44,576 nt of DNA from an uncultured Eubacteriales bacterium (GCA_934491515.1 CAKSTF010000015.1:1-44576); one strand, 5' to 3'. Counted from the first letter of the stretch, positions 15,795-24,410 are shown. Notes: generated from the letters alone by a model not told the origin. Made by a program: numbers and translations.

Positions 15795-16325
15795 ATGAGC
15801 AAAAATCAAAAGATAACATTTTCGGCGCTTATGGCGGCGCTTTCCTGCGTTTTAATGCTGGTGAGTTACTTTCCGTATCTTACATACGCCGTGCCCGCCG
15901 TTGCCGGATTGTGCGTTATGGCGGTTTTAATAGAAGCAGGCGCGCTTTATGCTTTTTTGTGCTATGTTTCGGCGTCCGTGCTTTCTTTTTTGATTGCCGA
16001 AAAAGAAGCGGCTTTTATGTTCATCTGCCTTTTCGGATTTTATCCGATAGTTAAGGCGTTCATAGAAAGGATAAGAAAATCCGTTCCCGAATGGATTATT
16101 AAAATTCTGCTTTTTAATGCCTGCGCGGTCGTTTCCTATTATGCGGTTACGTTGATTTTAGGCGTCCCGGCGGAAGAATTCGCCTTTATAGGGAAATACG
16201 GAATTTATATATTTCTTGCCCTTTGCAATGTCGCGTTTGTTCTTTACGATATTGCTCTTTCCAAAACCGCCGTTTTTTATATGCAGAAAATTCACGGAAT
16301 TGTGAAGAAAATATTTAAAAAGTAA
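15795..16325 (+). CDS. Small polytopic membrane protein, ECF S-component-like
   Basis: A 176-residue protein with five or six hydrophobic segments and a basic C terminus. The opening (KITFSALMAALSCVLMLVSYFPYL) and the layout resemble the substrate-binding S component of energy-coupling-factor transporters and DUF2232-like proteins, but no substrate motif is recognisable. It starts two bases after the DnaJ-like gene, with no convincing Shine-Dalgarno sequence, so translation is probably coupled. No ECF ATPase or T component is in the window. A terminator follows. It could equally be an unrelated membrane protein. Confidence 0.65.
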   Translation: MSKNQKITFSALMAALSCVLMLVSYFPYLTYAVPAVAGLCVMAVLIEAGALYAFLCYVSASVLSFLIAEKEAAFMFICLFGFYPIVKAFIERIRKSVPEWIIKILLFNACAVVSYYAVTLILGVPAEEFAFIGKYGIYIFLALCNVAFVLYDIALSKTAVFYMQKIHGIVKKIFKK

Positions 16326-16355
16326 GCCGTTTTCGGTTTACTTTTTTCTTTTTTT
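16317..16355 (+). terminator. Terminator of the DUF5685-DnaJ-membrane operon
   Basis: AAAAAGTAAGCCG (16317-16329), loop TTTT, then CGGTTTACTTTTT and a long T-rich run. The stop codon of the membrane protein gene is inside the stem. Confidence 0.85.
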
Positions 16356-16365
16356 ATAGTAAAAT
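16337..16365 (+). promoter_or_regulatory. Promoter of the FAD oxidoreductase-cmk-ispH unit
   Basis: TTTACT at 16337-16342, 17-base spacer, TAAAAT at 16360-16365. The -35 lies in the right arm of the upstream terminator. It supports a start codon downstream of 16372. Confidence 0.6.
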
Positions 16366-16408
16366 AATGGAGATTTATACTATTTTGCTACAAAAAGGCG
16401 GTGTTGCC

Positions 16409-17650
16409 GTGTATCAACTTTTAATAATCGGCGGCGGTGCCGCAGGTCTTGCGGCGGCAGTTTCCGCCGGCAGGGCCGGACTTAAAAACATTGCGGTTCT
16501 TGAAAAAAATCAGCGCCCTGCAAGAAAACTGATGATAACGGGCAAAGGCAGATGCAACGTTACCAACAACTGTGATAACGCCGCACTTATAAAAAACACG
16601 CTGCGTAACGGAAGGTTTATGTATTCCGCTTTTAACGCCTTTTCCGCCGCAGACACGATGAACTTTTTTGAAGAATGCGGCGTTGCGCTTAAAACCGAAC
16701 GCGGCAACCGTGTTTTTCCGCAAAGCGACAGGTCGGTAAGTATTGTGGACGCCCTTGTAAAAGAGGCTTCCCGTTATTCAAAAATCCTGCACGGCAGGGC
16801 AATTCGCGCAGAAAGCGTCGGCGGCACATTTACGGTCACCTGCGAGGACGGAACCGTCTGTACGGCGCGGTCGCTTATAATTGCAACCGGCGGCATTTCT
16901 TATCCGCTTACCGGCTCTACGGGGGATGGGTACGCACTGGCGGAAATGCTCGGTCACACGATAGTTCCGCCGTCACCTTCGCTTACGGCGCTTGTTTGTA
17001 AGGAGGGCTTTTGCACCGAACTTGCAGGGTTGTCGCTTAAAAATGTTACTCTTTCGCTTTATACCGCAGGAAAGAAAAAGGCTGCTTTTTCGGAACTCGG
17101 GGAGATGTTGTTTACACATACGGGGATTTCAGGACCGCTTGTTCTTACGGCTTCCGCTTATATGAAAGAACCGCGGGACTACACCGTAAAGATTGATTTA
17201 AAACCGGCACTTTCACGCGAGCAGCTTGATAAACGCCTTTTGCGCGATTTTGCAAAGTTACCGAATTGCGATGTTCGAAACGCGCTTTCGTCGCTTTTAC
17301 CTAAAAGTCTGCTGCCGGTTGTTTTGCGGATTTCGGGAACGGACGGGCATAAAAAAGTAAACCAGATAAGCACTGCCGAACGCACGGCGCTGATAACCGC
17401 CTTAAAGGAATTTCCGCTTACCGTTATCGGTTTTGCTGCGGCGGAGGAAGCGATAGTAACGCGCGGCGGTGTACAGGTTAAGGAAATCGACCCATCGTCT
17501 ATGGAATCCAAAATATGCGACCGCCTTTATTTTGCGGGCGAGGTTATAGATGTTGATGCTCTCACGGGCGGCTTTAATTTACAAATTGCTTTTTCTACCG
17601 GATTTCTTGCCGGAAAAAGTGCGGCTGTTTTGCCGAAGGAGGAAAAATAA
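16409..17650 (+). CDS. NAD(P)/FAD-dependent oxidoreductase (HI0933/BaiN-like)
   Basis: A 413-residue flavoprotein. It has an N-terminal Rossmann motif GGGAAGLAAAVSAG, the family block RKLMITGKGRCNVTNN, the central GGISYPLTGSTGDGYALAEMLGH, and the C-terminal FAGEVIDVDALTGGFNLQIAFSTG. This group is annotated as HI0933-like, BaiN or aminoacetone-oxidase-like; physiological substrates are mostly unknown. The GTG at 16409 is chosen because it follows AGGCGGT and places the Rossmann strand at the N terminus; an upstream ATG at 16367 would coincide with the expected transcription start. In Clostridia the gene often precedes cmk and ispH, as here, which says more about operon history than pathway. 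Confidence 0.9.
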   Translation: MYQLLIIGGGAAGLAAAVSAGRAGLKNIAVLEKNQRPARKLMITGKGRCNVTNNCDNAALIKNTLRNGRFMYSAFNAFSAADTMNFFEECGVALKTERGNRVFPQSDRSVSIVDALVKEASRYSKILHGRAIRAESVGGTFTVTCEDGTVCTARSLIIATGGISYPLTGSTGDGYALAEMLGHTIVPPSPSLTALVCKEGFCTELAGLSLKNVTLSLYTAGKKKAAFSELGEMLFTHTGISGPLVLTASAYMKEPRDYTVKIDLKPALSREQLDKRLLRDFAKLPNCDVRNALSSLLPKSLLPVVLRISGTDGHKKVNQISTAERTALITALKEFPLTVIGFAAAEEAIVTRGGVQVKEIDPSSMESKICDRLYFAGEVIDVDALTGGFNLQIAFSTGFLAGKSAAVLPKEEK

Positions 17651-17652
17651 AT

Positions 17653-18324
17653 ATGATTTCGATTGCGCTTGACGGCCCCGCGGGTGCGGGTAAAAGCAGT
17701 ATTGCAAAGGCTCTTGCCGAAAAACTGGGATTTATCTATGTCGATACCGGTGCGCTTTACCGTGCGATAGGTCTTAAATTTCTTAACTTCGGCTGCAATA
17801 CCGACCTTGACTGCGATATCGGTAAAATACTTAAATGCACCACGGTTGAAATACGCCACGTAAACGGCGAGCAGCACGTTTTCCTTGACCGCGAGGACGT
17901 GAACGGCAAAATAAGAACGGGCGAGGTGGCAATGATGGCTTCCGCCGTTTCCGCAGTGCCGGAAGTGCGCGCGTTTTTGCTTGAAACGCAAAGAAAATTT
18001 GCCGAGGAATATAACGTTATTATGGACGGCAGGGATATCGGCACGGTGGTGCTTCCGAATGCGTCCTTCAAATTCTTTATAACCGCCACTACCGAGGACC
18101 GCGCAAGAAGGCGCTGCCGCGACCTTGAGGCAATAGGTGAACCGGCGGATTTTGAAACTGTTTTTAAAGAGATCGAAAAGCGCGATTATAACGATACCCA
18201 CCGCGAGGCGGCACCTCTTAAACTTGCAGGCGACGCGATACTTTTCGATACCACCGGAAACACGCTGCAACAATCGGTCGATGTTCTTTACGATACAATT
18301 TCCAAAAGGCTGGGTAAAAAGTGA
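17653..18324 (+). CDS. cmk: Cytidylate kinase
   Basis: A 223-residue kinase that phosphorylates CMP and dCMP using ATP. The P-loop GPAGAGKSS is at residues 8-16, the CMP-binding YVDTGALYRA at about 31-40, the conserved DGRDIGTVVLP in the middle and the lid region TEDRARRRC near 141-149. The ATG at 17653 has GGAGGAAA upstream, partly inside the end of the oxidoreductase gene. The stop overlaps the GTG of ispH-rpsA by four bases (GTGA). Many Clostridia carry plsC between cmk and ispH; it is absent here. Confidence 0.96.
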   Translation: MISIALDGPAGAGKSSIAKALAEKLGFIYVDTGALYRAIGLKFLNFGCNTDLDCDIGKILKCTTVEIRHVNGEQHVFLDREDVNGKIRTGEVAMMASAVSAVPEVRAFLLETQRKFAEEYNVIMDGRDIGTVVLPNASFKFFITATTEDRARRRCRDLEAIGEPADFETVFKEIEKRDYNDTHREAAPLKLAGDAILFDTTGNTLQQSVDVLYDTISKRLGKK

Positions 18325-20429
18325 AAATTAAAGTTGCCGAGACCGCGGGATTTTGCTTTGGCGTTGATCGTGCGGTACAAATGGTTTACAATCTTCTGGA
18401 CGAAGGGAAAAAAGTCTGCACCTTAGGACAAATAATACATAACGATCAGCTTTCCGAAGAACTTTCAAAACGCGGAGTGCGTATAGTTAACGATGTTTCA
18501 CAGGCTCGCTCCGACGAAACGCTTGTGATACGTTCGCACGGTGTGCAGAAGTCGGTTTACGAAGAAGCCGAAAAACTTGATATCGAGGTAGCGGACGCAA
18601 CCTGTCCGTTCGTTTCAAAAATACATAAAATTGTTGAAGAAAATTCCGAAAACGGCGATACGGTGCTTATAGCGGGCGACCCCGCACATCAGGAAGTAAT
18701 AGGGATAGTGGGGCATTGCAGCGGCGAATATTTTGTTTTTTCAAGTGAGGAAATGCTGCGTGATATTCTTAAAAAAGAGCCGGATTTGGCAAAAAAACCT
18801 CTTACGGTTGTTTCACAGACAACTTTTAACGCAAAAAAGTTTGAAAATACAAAAGATTTTTTAAAAAAAGTATGTACAAACGCGAAAATTTTTGATACAA
18901 TATGCAGTGCAACTTCTGTGCGCCAAAACGAGGCTGCCGAACTTGCGCGCCGCTGTGATGTGATGGTTGTCATAGGCGGCAGACACAGTTCAAATACGGC
19001 AAAACTTTTTGATGTATGCCGTGTTTCGTGCGGACGCACTTATCTTATAGAAACCGCTTCGGAATTATCCGCAGACTGGTTTTCGGGGTGCGCGTGTGCA
19101 GGAGTCGTGGCGGGTGCGTCTACACCCGCGGGTATAATAAAGGAGGTTATTAAAACCATGTCGGAAATTTTACAGCCGGTTGATGAACAGATGGAGGGAA
19201 ATGAAACTGTTCAAAAAAGCTTCGAGGAAATGACTGATGAGGAAGCATTGGAGGCGTCCCTCAGCGGTCTTACGGGCGAACAGAAAGTATGCGGTACCGT
19301 AGTTGCCGTTAATCCTACCGAAATCACGGTGGACATCGGCAGAGGTGTTACGGGTTATGTATCCGCAGCAGAGTATTCAAACGATTCGTCGGAAGACCTT
19401 GTTAAAGAGGTGAAGCCCGGTGATGAGATCAATCTTATCATTATGAAAATCAACGATCAGGAAGGAACCGCAATGCTTTCAAAGCGTCGTTTCGATGCTA
19501 TTGCCGGTTGGGATAAAATAATCGCAGCCAAAGAGTCCGGTGAGATCGTTCACGGTGTTGTCCGCGATATAATCAAGGGCGGCGTTGTGGCTTACACAAG
19601 CGGCGTTCGTGTATTTATCCCCGCTTCACAGGCCACCGCTTCAAGGGGCGAATCACTTGAAGACCTTAAAAACAAAGAAGTTGACTTCCGTATAATCGAA
19701 ATCGGCCGCGGCAGAAGAGCCGTAGGTTCGATAAGAAGCGTACTTCGCGAAGCACGCAAGGAAGCCGAAGAAAAGATTTGGTCTACTATTGCGGTAGGCG
19801 ACAGAATGGTAGGCACCGTTAAGTCGCTCACTACATACGGCGCGTTCGTAGATATAGGCGGCGTTGACGGAATGGTTCACATTTCGGAACTTTCATGGAA
19901 CCGCATCAAACATCCTTCCGAGGTTGTTTCGGTAGGCGACACCATTGAGGTATACGTTAAGGCGCTTGACGAAGAAAAGCACAAGATATCCTTAGGCTAC
20001 AAAAAAGCGGAGGATAACCCCTGGGCTATTTTCCAGAACAAATACGCCGTAGGCGATACCGTTACCGTTACGATAGTAAGTATGACTTCTTACGGCGCGT
20101 TTGCACGCATTATTCCGGGTGTTGACGGTCTTATCCATATCTCCCAGATTGCGAATAAGCACATTGAAAAACCGCAGGATGAACTTACCGTAGGCCAGGA
20201 GGTTGAGGTTAAGATTACCGCGGTTGACCTTGAAAAGAAGCGCGTAAGCCTTTCTATCCGCGCACTTCTTCCCGAAGAGGAAAAAGCGCCGGCAAAGGAA
20301 ACTTCTTCAGAAGATGAAGTTGTTGCCACCGCTTCCGAAGAGGAAGTTAAGGTTGCCGAGTCGGTGGAACTTCCCGAAGAAGAAGTTAAGGAAGAGGTAA
20401 AGACCGAAGAGGTTTCTGCCGAGGAATAA
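18321..20429 (+). CDS. ispH-rpsA: Fused IspH (HMBPP reductase) and ribosomal protein S1
   Basis: A 702-residue fusion. Residues 1-279 are IspH, the [4Fe-4S] enzyme that makes IPP and DMAPP in the last step of the MEP isoprenoid pathway, with cluster cysteines Cys12 (FCFG), Cys95 (ATCPF) and Cys195 (ICSATSVRQ). Residues from about 280 hold four S1 RNA-binding domains (about 322-395, 407-475, 492-560, 577-647) and a Glu/Val-rich acidic tail. The third and fourth have the YGAF, VDG and HIS pattern. The fusion is known from Clostridia. The start is GTG, overlapping cmk by 4 bases. A strong ribosome site and in-frame ATG lie at the domain joint, so free S1 may also be made. Confidence 0.96.
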   Translation: MKIKVAETAGFCFGVDRAVQMVYNLLDEGKKVCTLGQIIHNDQLSEELSKRGVRIVNDVSQARSDETLVIRSHGVQKSVYEEAEKLDIEVADATCPFVSKIHKIVEENSENGDTVLIAGDPAHQEVIGIVGHCSGEYFVFSSEEMLRDILKKEPDLAKKPLTVVSQTTFNAKKFENTKDFLKKVCTNAKIFDTICSATSVRQNEAAELARRCDVMVVIGGRHSSNTAKLFDVCRVSCGRTYLIETASELSADWFSGCACAGVVAGASTPAGIIKEVIKTMSEILQPVDEQMEGNETVQKSFEEMTDEEALEASLSGLTGEQKVCGTVVAVNPTEITVDIGRGVTGYVSAAEYSNDSSEDLVKEVKPGDEINLIIMKINDQEGTAMLSKRRFDAIAGWDKIIAAKESGEIVHGVVRDIIKGGVVAYTSGVRVFIPASQATASRGESLEDLKNKEVDFRIIEIGRGRRAVGSIRSVLREARKEAEEKIWSTIAVGDRMVGTVKSLTTYGAFVDIGGVDGMVHISELSWNRIKHPSEVVSVGDTIEVYVKALDEEKHKISLGYKKAEDNPWAIFQNKYAVGDTVTVTIVSMTSYGAFARIIPGVDGLIHISQIANKHIEKPQDELTVGQEVEVKITAVDLEKKRVSLSIRALLPEEEKAPAKETSSEDEVVATASEEEVKVAESVELPEEEVKEEVKTEEVSAEE
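19141..19160 (+). promoter_or_regulatory. Internal ribosome site and ATG at the IspH/S1 joint
   Basis: AGGAGG at 19141-19146 precedes an in-frame ATG at 19158-19160 by 11 bases. The ATG is codon 280 and reads MSEILQPV, like the start of a free-standing S1. It sits directly after the last IspH motif (GASTPAGIIKEVI). Confidence 0.5.
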
Positions 20430-20443
20430 TATCTTTAAACATT

Positions 20444-20475
20444 AAAACAGGTTCCCGAATGGGGACCTGTTTTGT
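20444..20475 (+). terminator. Terminator after ispH-rpsA
   Basis: AAAACAGGTTCCC (20444-20456), loop GAAT, GGGGACCTGTTTT (20461-20473): thirteen pairs with one G-U, ending in T's. Confidence 0.85.
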
Positions 20476-20498
20476 ATATTACGATATAATTTGTCTAC

Positions 20499-20527
20499 TT
20501 GAAAAAAAGGACGAAATATGTTATCAT
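20499..20527 (+). promoter_or_regulatory. cls promoter
   Basis: TTGAAA at 20499-20504, 17-base spacer, TATCAT at 20522-20527 preceded by TGT (extended -10). This places transcription start near 20534, downstream of an in-frame ATG at 20518. Confidence 0.65.
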
Positions 20528-20553
20528 ATCCACAAATCGGGAGGTGGGTGCTT

Positions 20554-22095
20554 TTGCGGATAGGCGTGAAACACAAACGCGGTATAAGAATACAAACGCG
20601 CATTATAATATCGGCTTTGCTGATAATTTTGCAAATGGCGTTTTTGTATCTGCTGCTTTACAATATCTACAATGTTTCAAGCTGGCTTTATATGCTGCAG
20701 CAGATTGCCGGCATTGTAATGACGGTATACCTTTTAAACCGCAGGGGCAACCCGAGTTATAATACAGCCTGGATAATATTTATTCTTATTTTCCCGATAT
20801 TCGGAATTTCCGTGTATCTGCTTTGGGGCGGCGGCAGGGTGATGCCGCACCTTAAAAAGAAGATGACGGCAATCGACAGCAGGTATCACGCCCTCTTGCC
20901 GGACGACCGGTCGGTGCACGAGGACATGCATGTGTTTGATAATTCCCATGCGCGCCAGGCGGACTATCTTACCCGTGAATCGGGTTTGCCGCTTTATGAG
21001 AACAGCACGGTGGAATACCTTTCGCCGGGCGAAAAGTTTTTGCCGCGGTTTATAGAAGAACTTGAAGGCGCGAAGAAGTATATTTTCCTGGAATTTTTCA
21101 TAATTGCCGAAGGCAAAATGTGGGAAGCGGTTTTTGAAGTCCTTAAGCGGAAGGCTGCAGAGGGACTTGACGTGCGCGTTATGTTCGACGATTTCGGTTC
21201 GATAAAGCGCCAGCGTAAGGATTTTATCAAACGGCTTCAGAACAGCGGTATAAAGGTTGCGATATTCAATAAAATAAAACCTTCTCTTAATATGTTTGTA
21301 AACAACCGTAACCACCGCAAAATAGTTATAATCGACGGCAAGACCGCCGCAACGGGTGGACTAAACCTTGCGGACGAATATATAAATCAATTTAAACGTT
21401 TCGGTTATTGGCTTGACTGCGCCGCTATCATAAAGGGCGAAGCGGTTACAAGTTTTCTTGCAATGTTTTGCTCTATGTGGGAGTTTACAACCGGTGAAAA
21501 AACCGAAATGCGAACCCTGATTCCGGACAGCTTCGAAACCGTCGGAGAAGGATTCGTACTTCCTTATTGTGACGGTCCGCTTGACAACCGCGACCCTGCA
21601 GAGGGAATATATATGCGCATTATAAGCGGAGCCCGAAAGTATGTTTACATTGTTTCGCCCTACCTTATCATAGACGATACAATGAAACAGGTGCTTAAAA
21701 TGGCGGCAAAATCCGGCATAGATGTAAAAATAATAACGCCAGGCATACCCGATAAGTGGTATGTGCATCCCGTAACGCAATATAATTACCCCGAACTTCT
21801 TGAAAGCGGCGTTAAAATTTTTGAATATACCCCGGGTTTTATACATTCAAAACTTTTTGTTTCCGATGACTGCGTTGCTACCGTGGGTACCGTTAATATG
21901 GACTACCGCAGTTTTGTTCTGCACTTCGAGTGCGGCGTCTGGATGGCGGGCAACGGCGCTGTAGGAGATATTAAGGAACATTTTGAAAACACACTTAAGG
22001 AATGTAAGGAAATAACACTTGAAACGTGGCACAAAAAACCTAAAATGCAGCGTTTCAAATGCTGGCTCCTTCATATATTCGCACCGTTTATGTAG
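20554..22095 (+). CDS. cls: Cardiolipin synthase (phospholipase D family)
   Basis: A 513-residue membrane enzyme that joins two phosphatidylglycerols into cardiolipin and glycerol. Two hydrophobic segments lie near residues 14-65, then two HKD phospholipase D motifs: the first starting at His254 in NHRKIVIIDGKTAATGG, the second at His431 in HSKLFVSDD, followed by TVGTVNMDYRSF. The start is taken as TTG 20554, nine bases after GGAGG at 20540-20544. A GTG at 20548 is possible; the ATG at 20518 is disfavoured because it falls upstream of the predicted transcript start. A short membrane peptide gene follows after 14 bases. Confidence 0.94.
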   Translation: MRIGVKHKRGIRIQTRIIISALLIILQMAFLYLLLYNIYNVSSWLYMLQQIAGIVMTVYLLNRRGNPSYNTAWIIFILIFPIFGISVYLLWGGGRVMPHLKKKMTAIDSRYHALLPDDRSVHEDMHVFDNSHARQADYLTRESGLPLYENSTVEYLSPGEKFLPRFIEELEGAKKYIFLEFFIIAEGKMWEAVFEVLKRKAAEGLDVRVMFDDFGSIKRQRKDFIKRLQNSGIKVAIFNKIKPSLNMFVNNRNHRKIVIIDGKTAATGGLNLADEYINQFKRFGYWLDCAAIIKGEAVTSFLAMFCSMWEFTTGEKTEMRTLIPDSFETVGEGFVLPYCDGPLDNRDPAEGIYMRIISGARKYVYIVSPYLIIDDTMKQVLKMAAKSGIDVKIITPGIPDKWYVHPVTQYNYPELLESGVKIFEYTPGFIHSKLFVSDDCVATVGTVNMDYRSFVLHFECGVWMAGNGAVGDIKEHFENTLKECKEITLETWHKKPKMQRFKCWLLHIFAPFM

Positions 22096-22109
22096 AAAGG
22101 AAGATATTT

Positions 22110-22247
22110 ATGAAAAAGTTTTTTAAGTTTTTGGGCGGCCTTTTCGCGGTTGTTGCCGGTCTTTTCGGCATAGTTGCGCTTTTGGAAAAGTTCAGGGGCA
22201 AAACTTGCTGTGACGAATATCTTGACTGCGAAGAAAATGATGAATAA
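22110..22247 (+). CDS. 45-residue single-pass membrane peptide
   Basis: A very small gene with a good ribosome site (GAAAGGAAG at 22095-22103) and ATG at 22110. The peptide has a basic start (MKKFFKF), one glycine-rich membrane segment (about residues 8-25) and a short polar tail with CC and a single later Cys before an acidic end (EENDE). It begins 14 bases after cls and is followed by a strong hairpin, so it is probably co-transcribed with cls. I do not recognise a family. It may be a modulator of the membrane enzyme, but that is only position-based inference. Confidence 0.7.
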   Translation: MKKFFKFLGGLFAVVAGLFGIVALLEKFRGKTCCDEYLDCEENDE

Positions 22248-22270
22248 CCCTTTTTGCGGGTCACCAAACG

Positions 22271-22315
22271 GAAACCGCGCCCCGGTATTAAGTTTCGGGG
22301 CGCGGTTTCTTTGCT
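22271..22315 (+). terminator. GC-rich hairpin after the cls unit
   Basis: GAAACCGCGCCCCG (22271-22284) pairs perfectly with 22296-22309 around an 11-base loop. The following run is short (CTTTGC), so the T tract is weak although the stem is very stable. Confidence 0.75.
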
Positions 22316-22322
22316 AAATTTG

Positions 22323-22351
22323 TTGAAAAAAGACAGAAAATATGTTACAAT
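22323..22351 (+). promoter_or_regulatory. recJ operon promoter
   Basis: TTGAAA at 22323-22328, 17-base spacer, TACAAT at 22346-22351 preceded by TGT (extended -10). It would drive the long recJ-rel-dtd-MBL-hemZ-kinase unit. Confidence 0.75.
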
Positions 22352-22394
22352 AAACCGATAATATTTAAATAAATCAAAAAGGGACGGTGGGTAT

Positions 22395-24410
22395 ATGTCT
22401 ATGAAGAAGTGGGTTATCGGAAAACCCGATTTTGAAAGGGCGAAAATGCTTGCCGAAGAATGCGACACCGACCCCTTTATTGCACTTATTTCCTGCGGCA
22501 GGGGCATAAATGACGAATCTGCATTAGAACAGTTTATATCTGATGAATGTTGTCTTTGCGATCCGCGCGAACTTGCCGATATAACGGTTGCTGCGGATAT
22601 CATAAACGCTGCGCTTGAAAACGGCGACAAAATTGCCGTTTTCGGTGATTACGATTGCGACGGCGTTGTTTCCGCCGCCGTAATGTACGATTATTTAAAG
22701 GGCAGAGGCGGCGATGTTGTCTGTTATATTCCCGACCGCATAGCCGAAGGTTACGGTATGAATATTGCGGCTGTCGACTGCCTTAATGCGCAGGGCGTAA
22801 AGTTGATAGTTACGGTAGATAACGGCATTTCCTGTGCCGAAGAGATAGAGCATGCAAACAAACTCGGCATCGCTACGGTGGTTACGGATCACCATATTCC
22901 GCCGGCTGTTCTGCCGCACGCCGCGGCGGTGGTGGATCCTCACAGGGCGGATTGTCCCTCGGGATTTAAGGAAGTTTGCGGCGCTCAGGTGGCGTTTAAA
23001 CTTTGCTGCGTGCTTGACGATAAGGAACCCGAAGAACTTTTGCCGCGGTATTCCGATATTCTTGCAGTGGCTGTTATAGGCGACGTAATGCCGCTTGTTA
23101 ACGAAAACCGCGCCATGGTAAAAGAGGGCATTCGTAAAATTAAAAGCAATCCTTCGGTGGGAATTTCGGCAATTCTGAACGTTGCCGGCATAGACCGCAA
23201 AAGTGTGAATTCAAGCAGGATATCCTTTGGAATTACACCGCGCATAAACGCCGCGGGCAGAATGGGTAAGGCAGACAGAGCGTTCGATTTGCTGCTTTGC
23301 ACGGATATGCTTGAAGCACTTAAAACAGCCGGCGAGATAGACGATGACAACGCACAAAGGCAGCGTGTGGAGCGCGAAATCACAGCCGCAGCGATAGAAA
23401 AAATTGAAAAGAACGGTTATAATGATGACCGCATAATAGTAGTAGAAGGCGATAACTGGCATACGGGCGTTATCGGAATAGCGGCGGCAAGAATATGCGA
23501 CCGCTACGGAAAACCGGCGATAGTTATTTCAAGACAGAACGGAGAGGCGCACGGGTCGGGCAGAAGTATAGAAGGATTCAATATTTTTGAAGCGATATCG
23601 GCCGCAGCGCATACCCTTACCAAGTTCGGCGGTCACGAGCAGGCGGCGGGCGTAAGCCTTGACCCCGATAAAACCGCGGATTTCAGAAAGGCGATAAACG
23701 AATATGCGGCGTCGCTTCCTCTTGCCGTGCCGAAGCTTAATATCGATTTAAAACTTAATCCTGCGGCCATGTCGGTTGATATGGCGCACGCGCTTAAAAT
23801 TCTTGAGCCATACGGAAACGGCAACCCCGTTCCGATTTTTGCGATAACCGGAGTAAAACTTGAAAAAATAACCGAGATATCGTCGGGCAAGCACCTTAAA
23901 CTGCTGTTTTCAAAAAACGGCGGCGCGTTTAAGGGTGTGCTTTTCGGCGTTTCGCTTAAAAACTTCTATTTTGAAATTGGCGACACGCTTGATATAGCGG
24001 TAAATCTTGAAGCAAACTATTTCCGCGAAGAATATACGCTTTCGGTGCTTATAAGGGCAATTAAAATGTCCGGCACGGACGACGATGAATTCTTTGCCGA
24101 CAAAGCGGCTTTTGAAGATTACCTGGAAGGGCGCGCTTGCGACACTGCGCGGCTTCTTCCCACCCGCGGGGAAATAGGAGAGATCTACCGCACGGTAAAG
24201 GCGAAAAATCCCGCGCTTTACAGACTTGTATATTTATACATTAACAGCATGGGTTATGCAAAAACTATGATAGCGGTAAAGGTTCTGCACGAACTTAAAC
24301 TTATTTCCGATAATGACGGCGCGCTTAGCGTAACGAATATATCGGCAAAGACCGACCTTTTGAAATCGGAAACGTTTGCAAATCTTACGAAAGGAGAACA
24401 CGGAATATGA
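22395..24410 (+). CDS. recJ: Single-stranded-DNA-specific exonuclease RecJ
   Basis: A 671-residue 5'-to-3' exonuclease used in recombination, mismatch and base-excision repair. DHH-family metal ligands are visible: GDYDCDGV with Asp85, Asp87 and Asp89, the VTVDNGIS block, and the DHH motif itself at 165-167 (TDHHIPP). The DHHA1 part carries GRSIEGFNIFEAI and KFGGHEQAAGVSL. An OB-like part follows, then about 120 extra C-terminal residues, so it is intermediate between the Escherichia and Bacillus forms. The ATG at 22395 follows GGACGGTGGG; a second ATG two codons later is possible. It overlaps rel by four bases (ATGA). Confidence 0.95.
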   Translation: MSMKKWVIGKPDFERAKMLAEECDTDPFIALISCGRGINDESALEQFISDECCLCDPRELADITVAADIINAALENGDKIAVFGDYDCDGVVSAAVMYDYLKGRGGDVVCYIPDRIAEGYGMNIAAVDCLNAQGVKLIVTVDNGISCAEEIEHANKLGIATVVTDHHIPPAVLPHAAAVVDPHRADCPSGFKEVCGAQVAFKLCCVLDDKEPEELLPRYSDILAVAVIGDVMPLVNENRAMVKEGIRKIKSNPSVGISAILNVAGIDRKSVNSSRISFGITPRINAAGRMGKADRAFDLLLCTDMLEALKTAGEIDDDNAQRQRVEREITAAAIEKIEKNGYNDDRIIVVEGDNWHTGVIGIAAARICDRYGKPAIVISRQNGEAHGSGRSIEGFNIFEAISAAAHTLTKFGGHEQAAGVSLDPDKTADFRKAINEYAASLPLAVPKLNIDLKLNPAAMSVDMAHALKILEPYGNGNPVPIFAITGVKLEKITEISSGKHLKLLFSKNGGAFKGVLFGVSLKNFYFEIGDTLDIAVNLEANYFREEYTLSVLIRAIKMSGTDDDEFFADKAAFEDYLEGRACDTARLLPTRGEIGEIYRTVKAKNPALYRLVYLYINSMGYAKTMIAVKVLHELKLISDNDGALSVTNISAKTDLLKSETFANLTKGEHGI

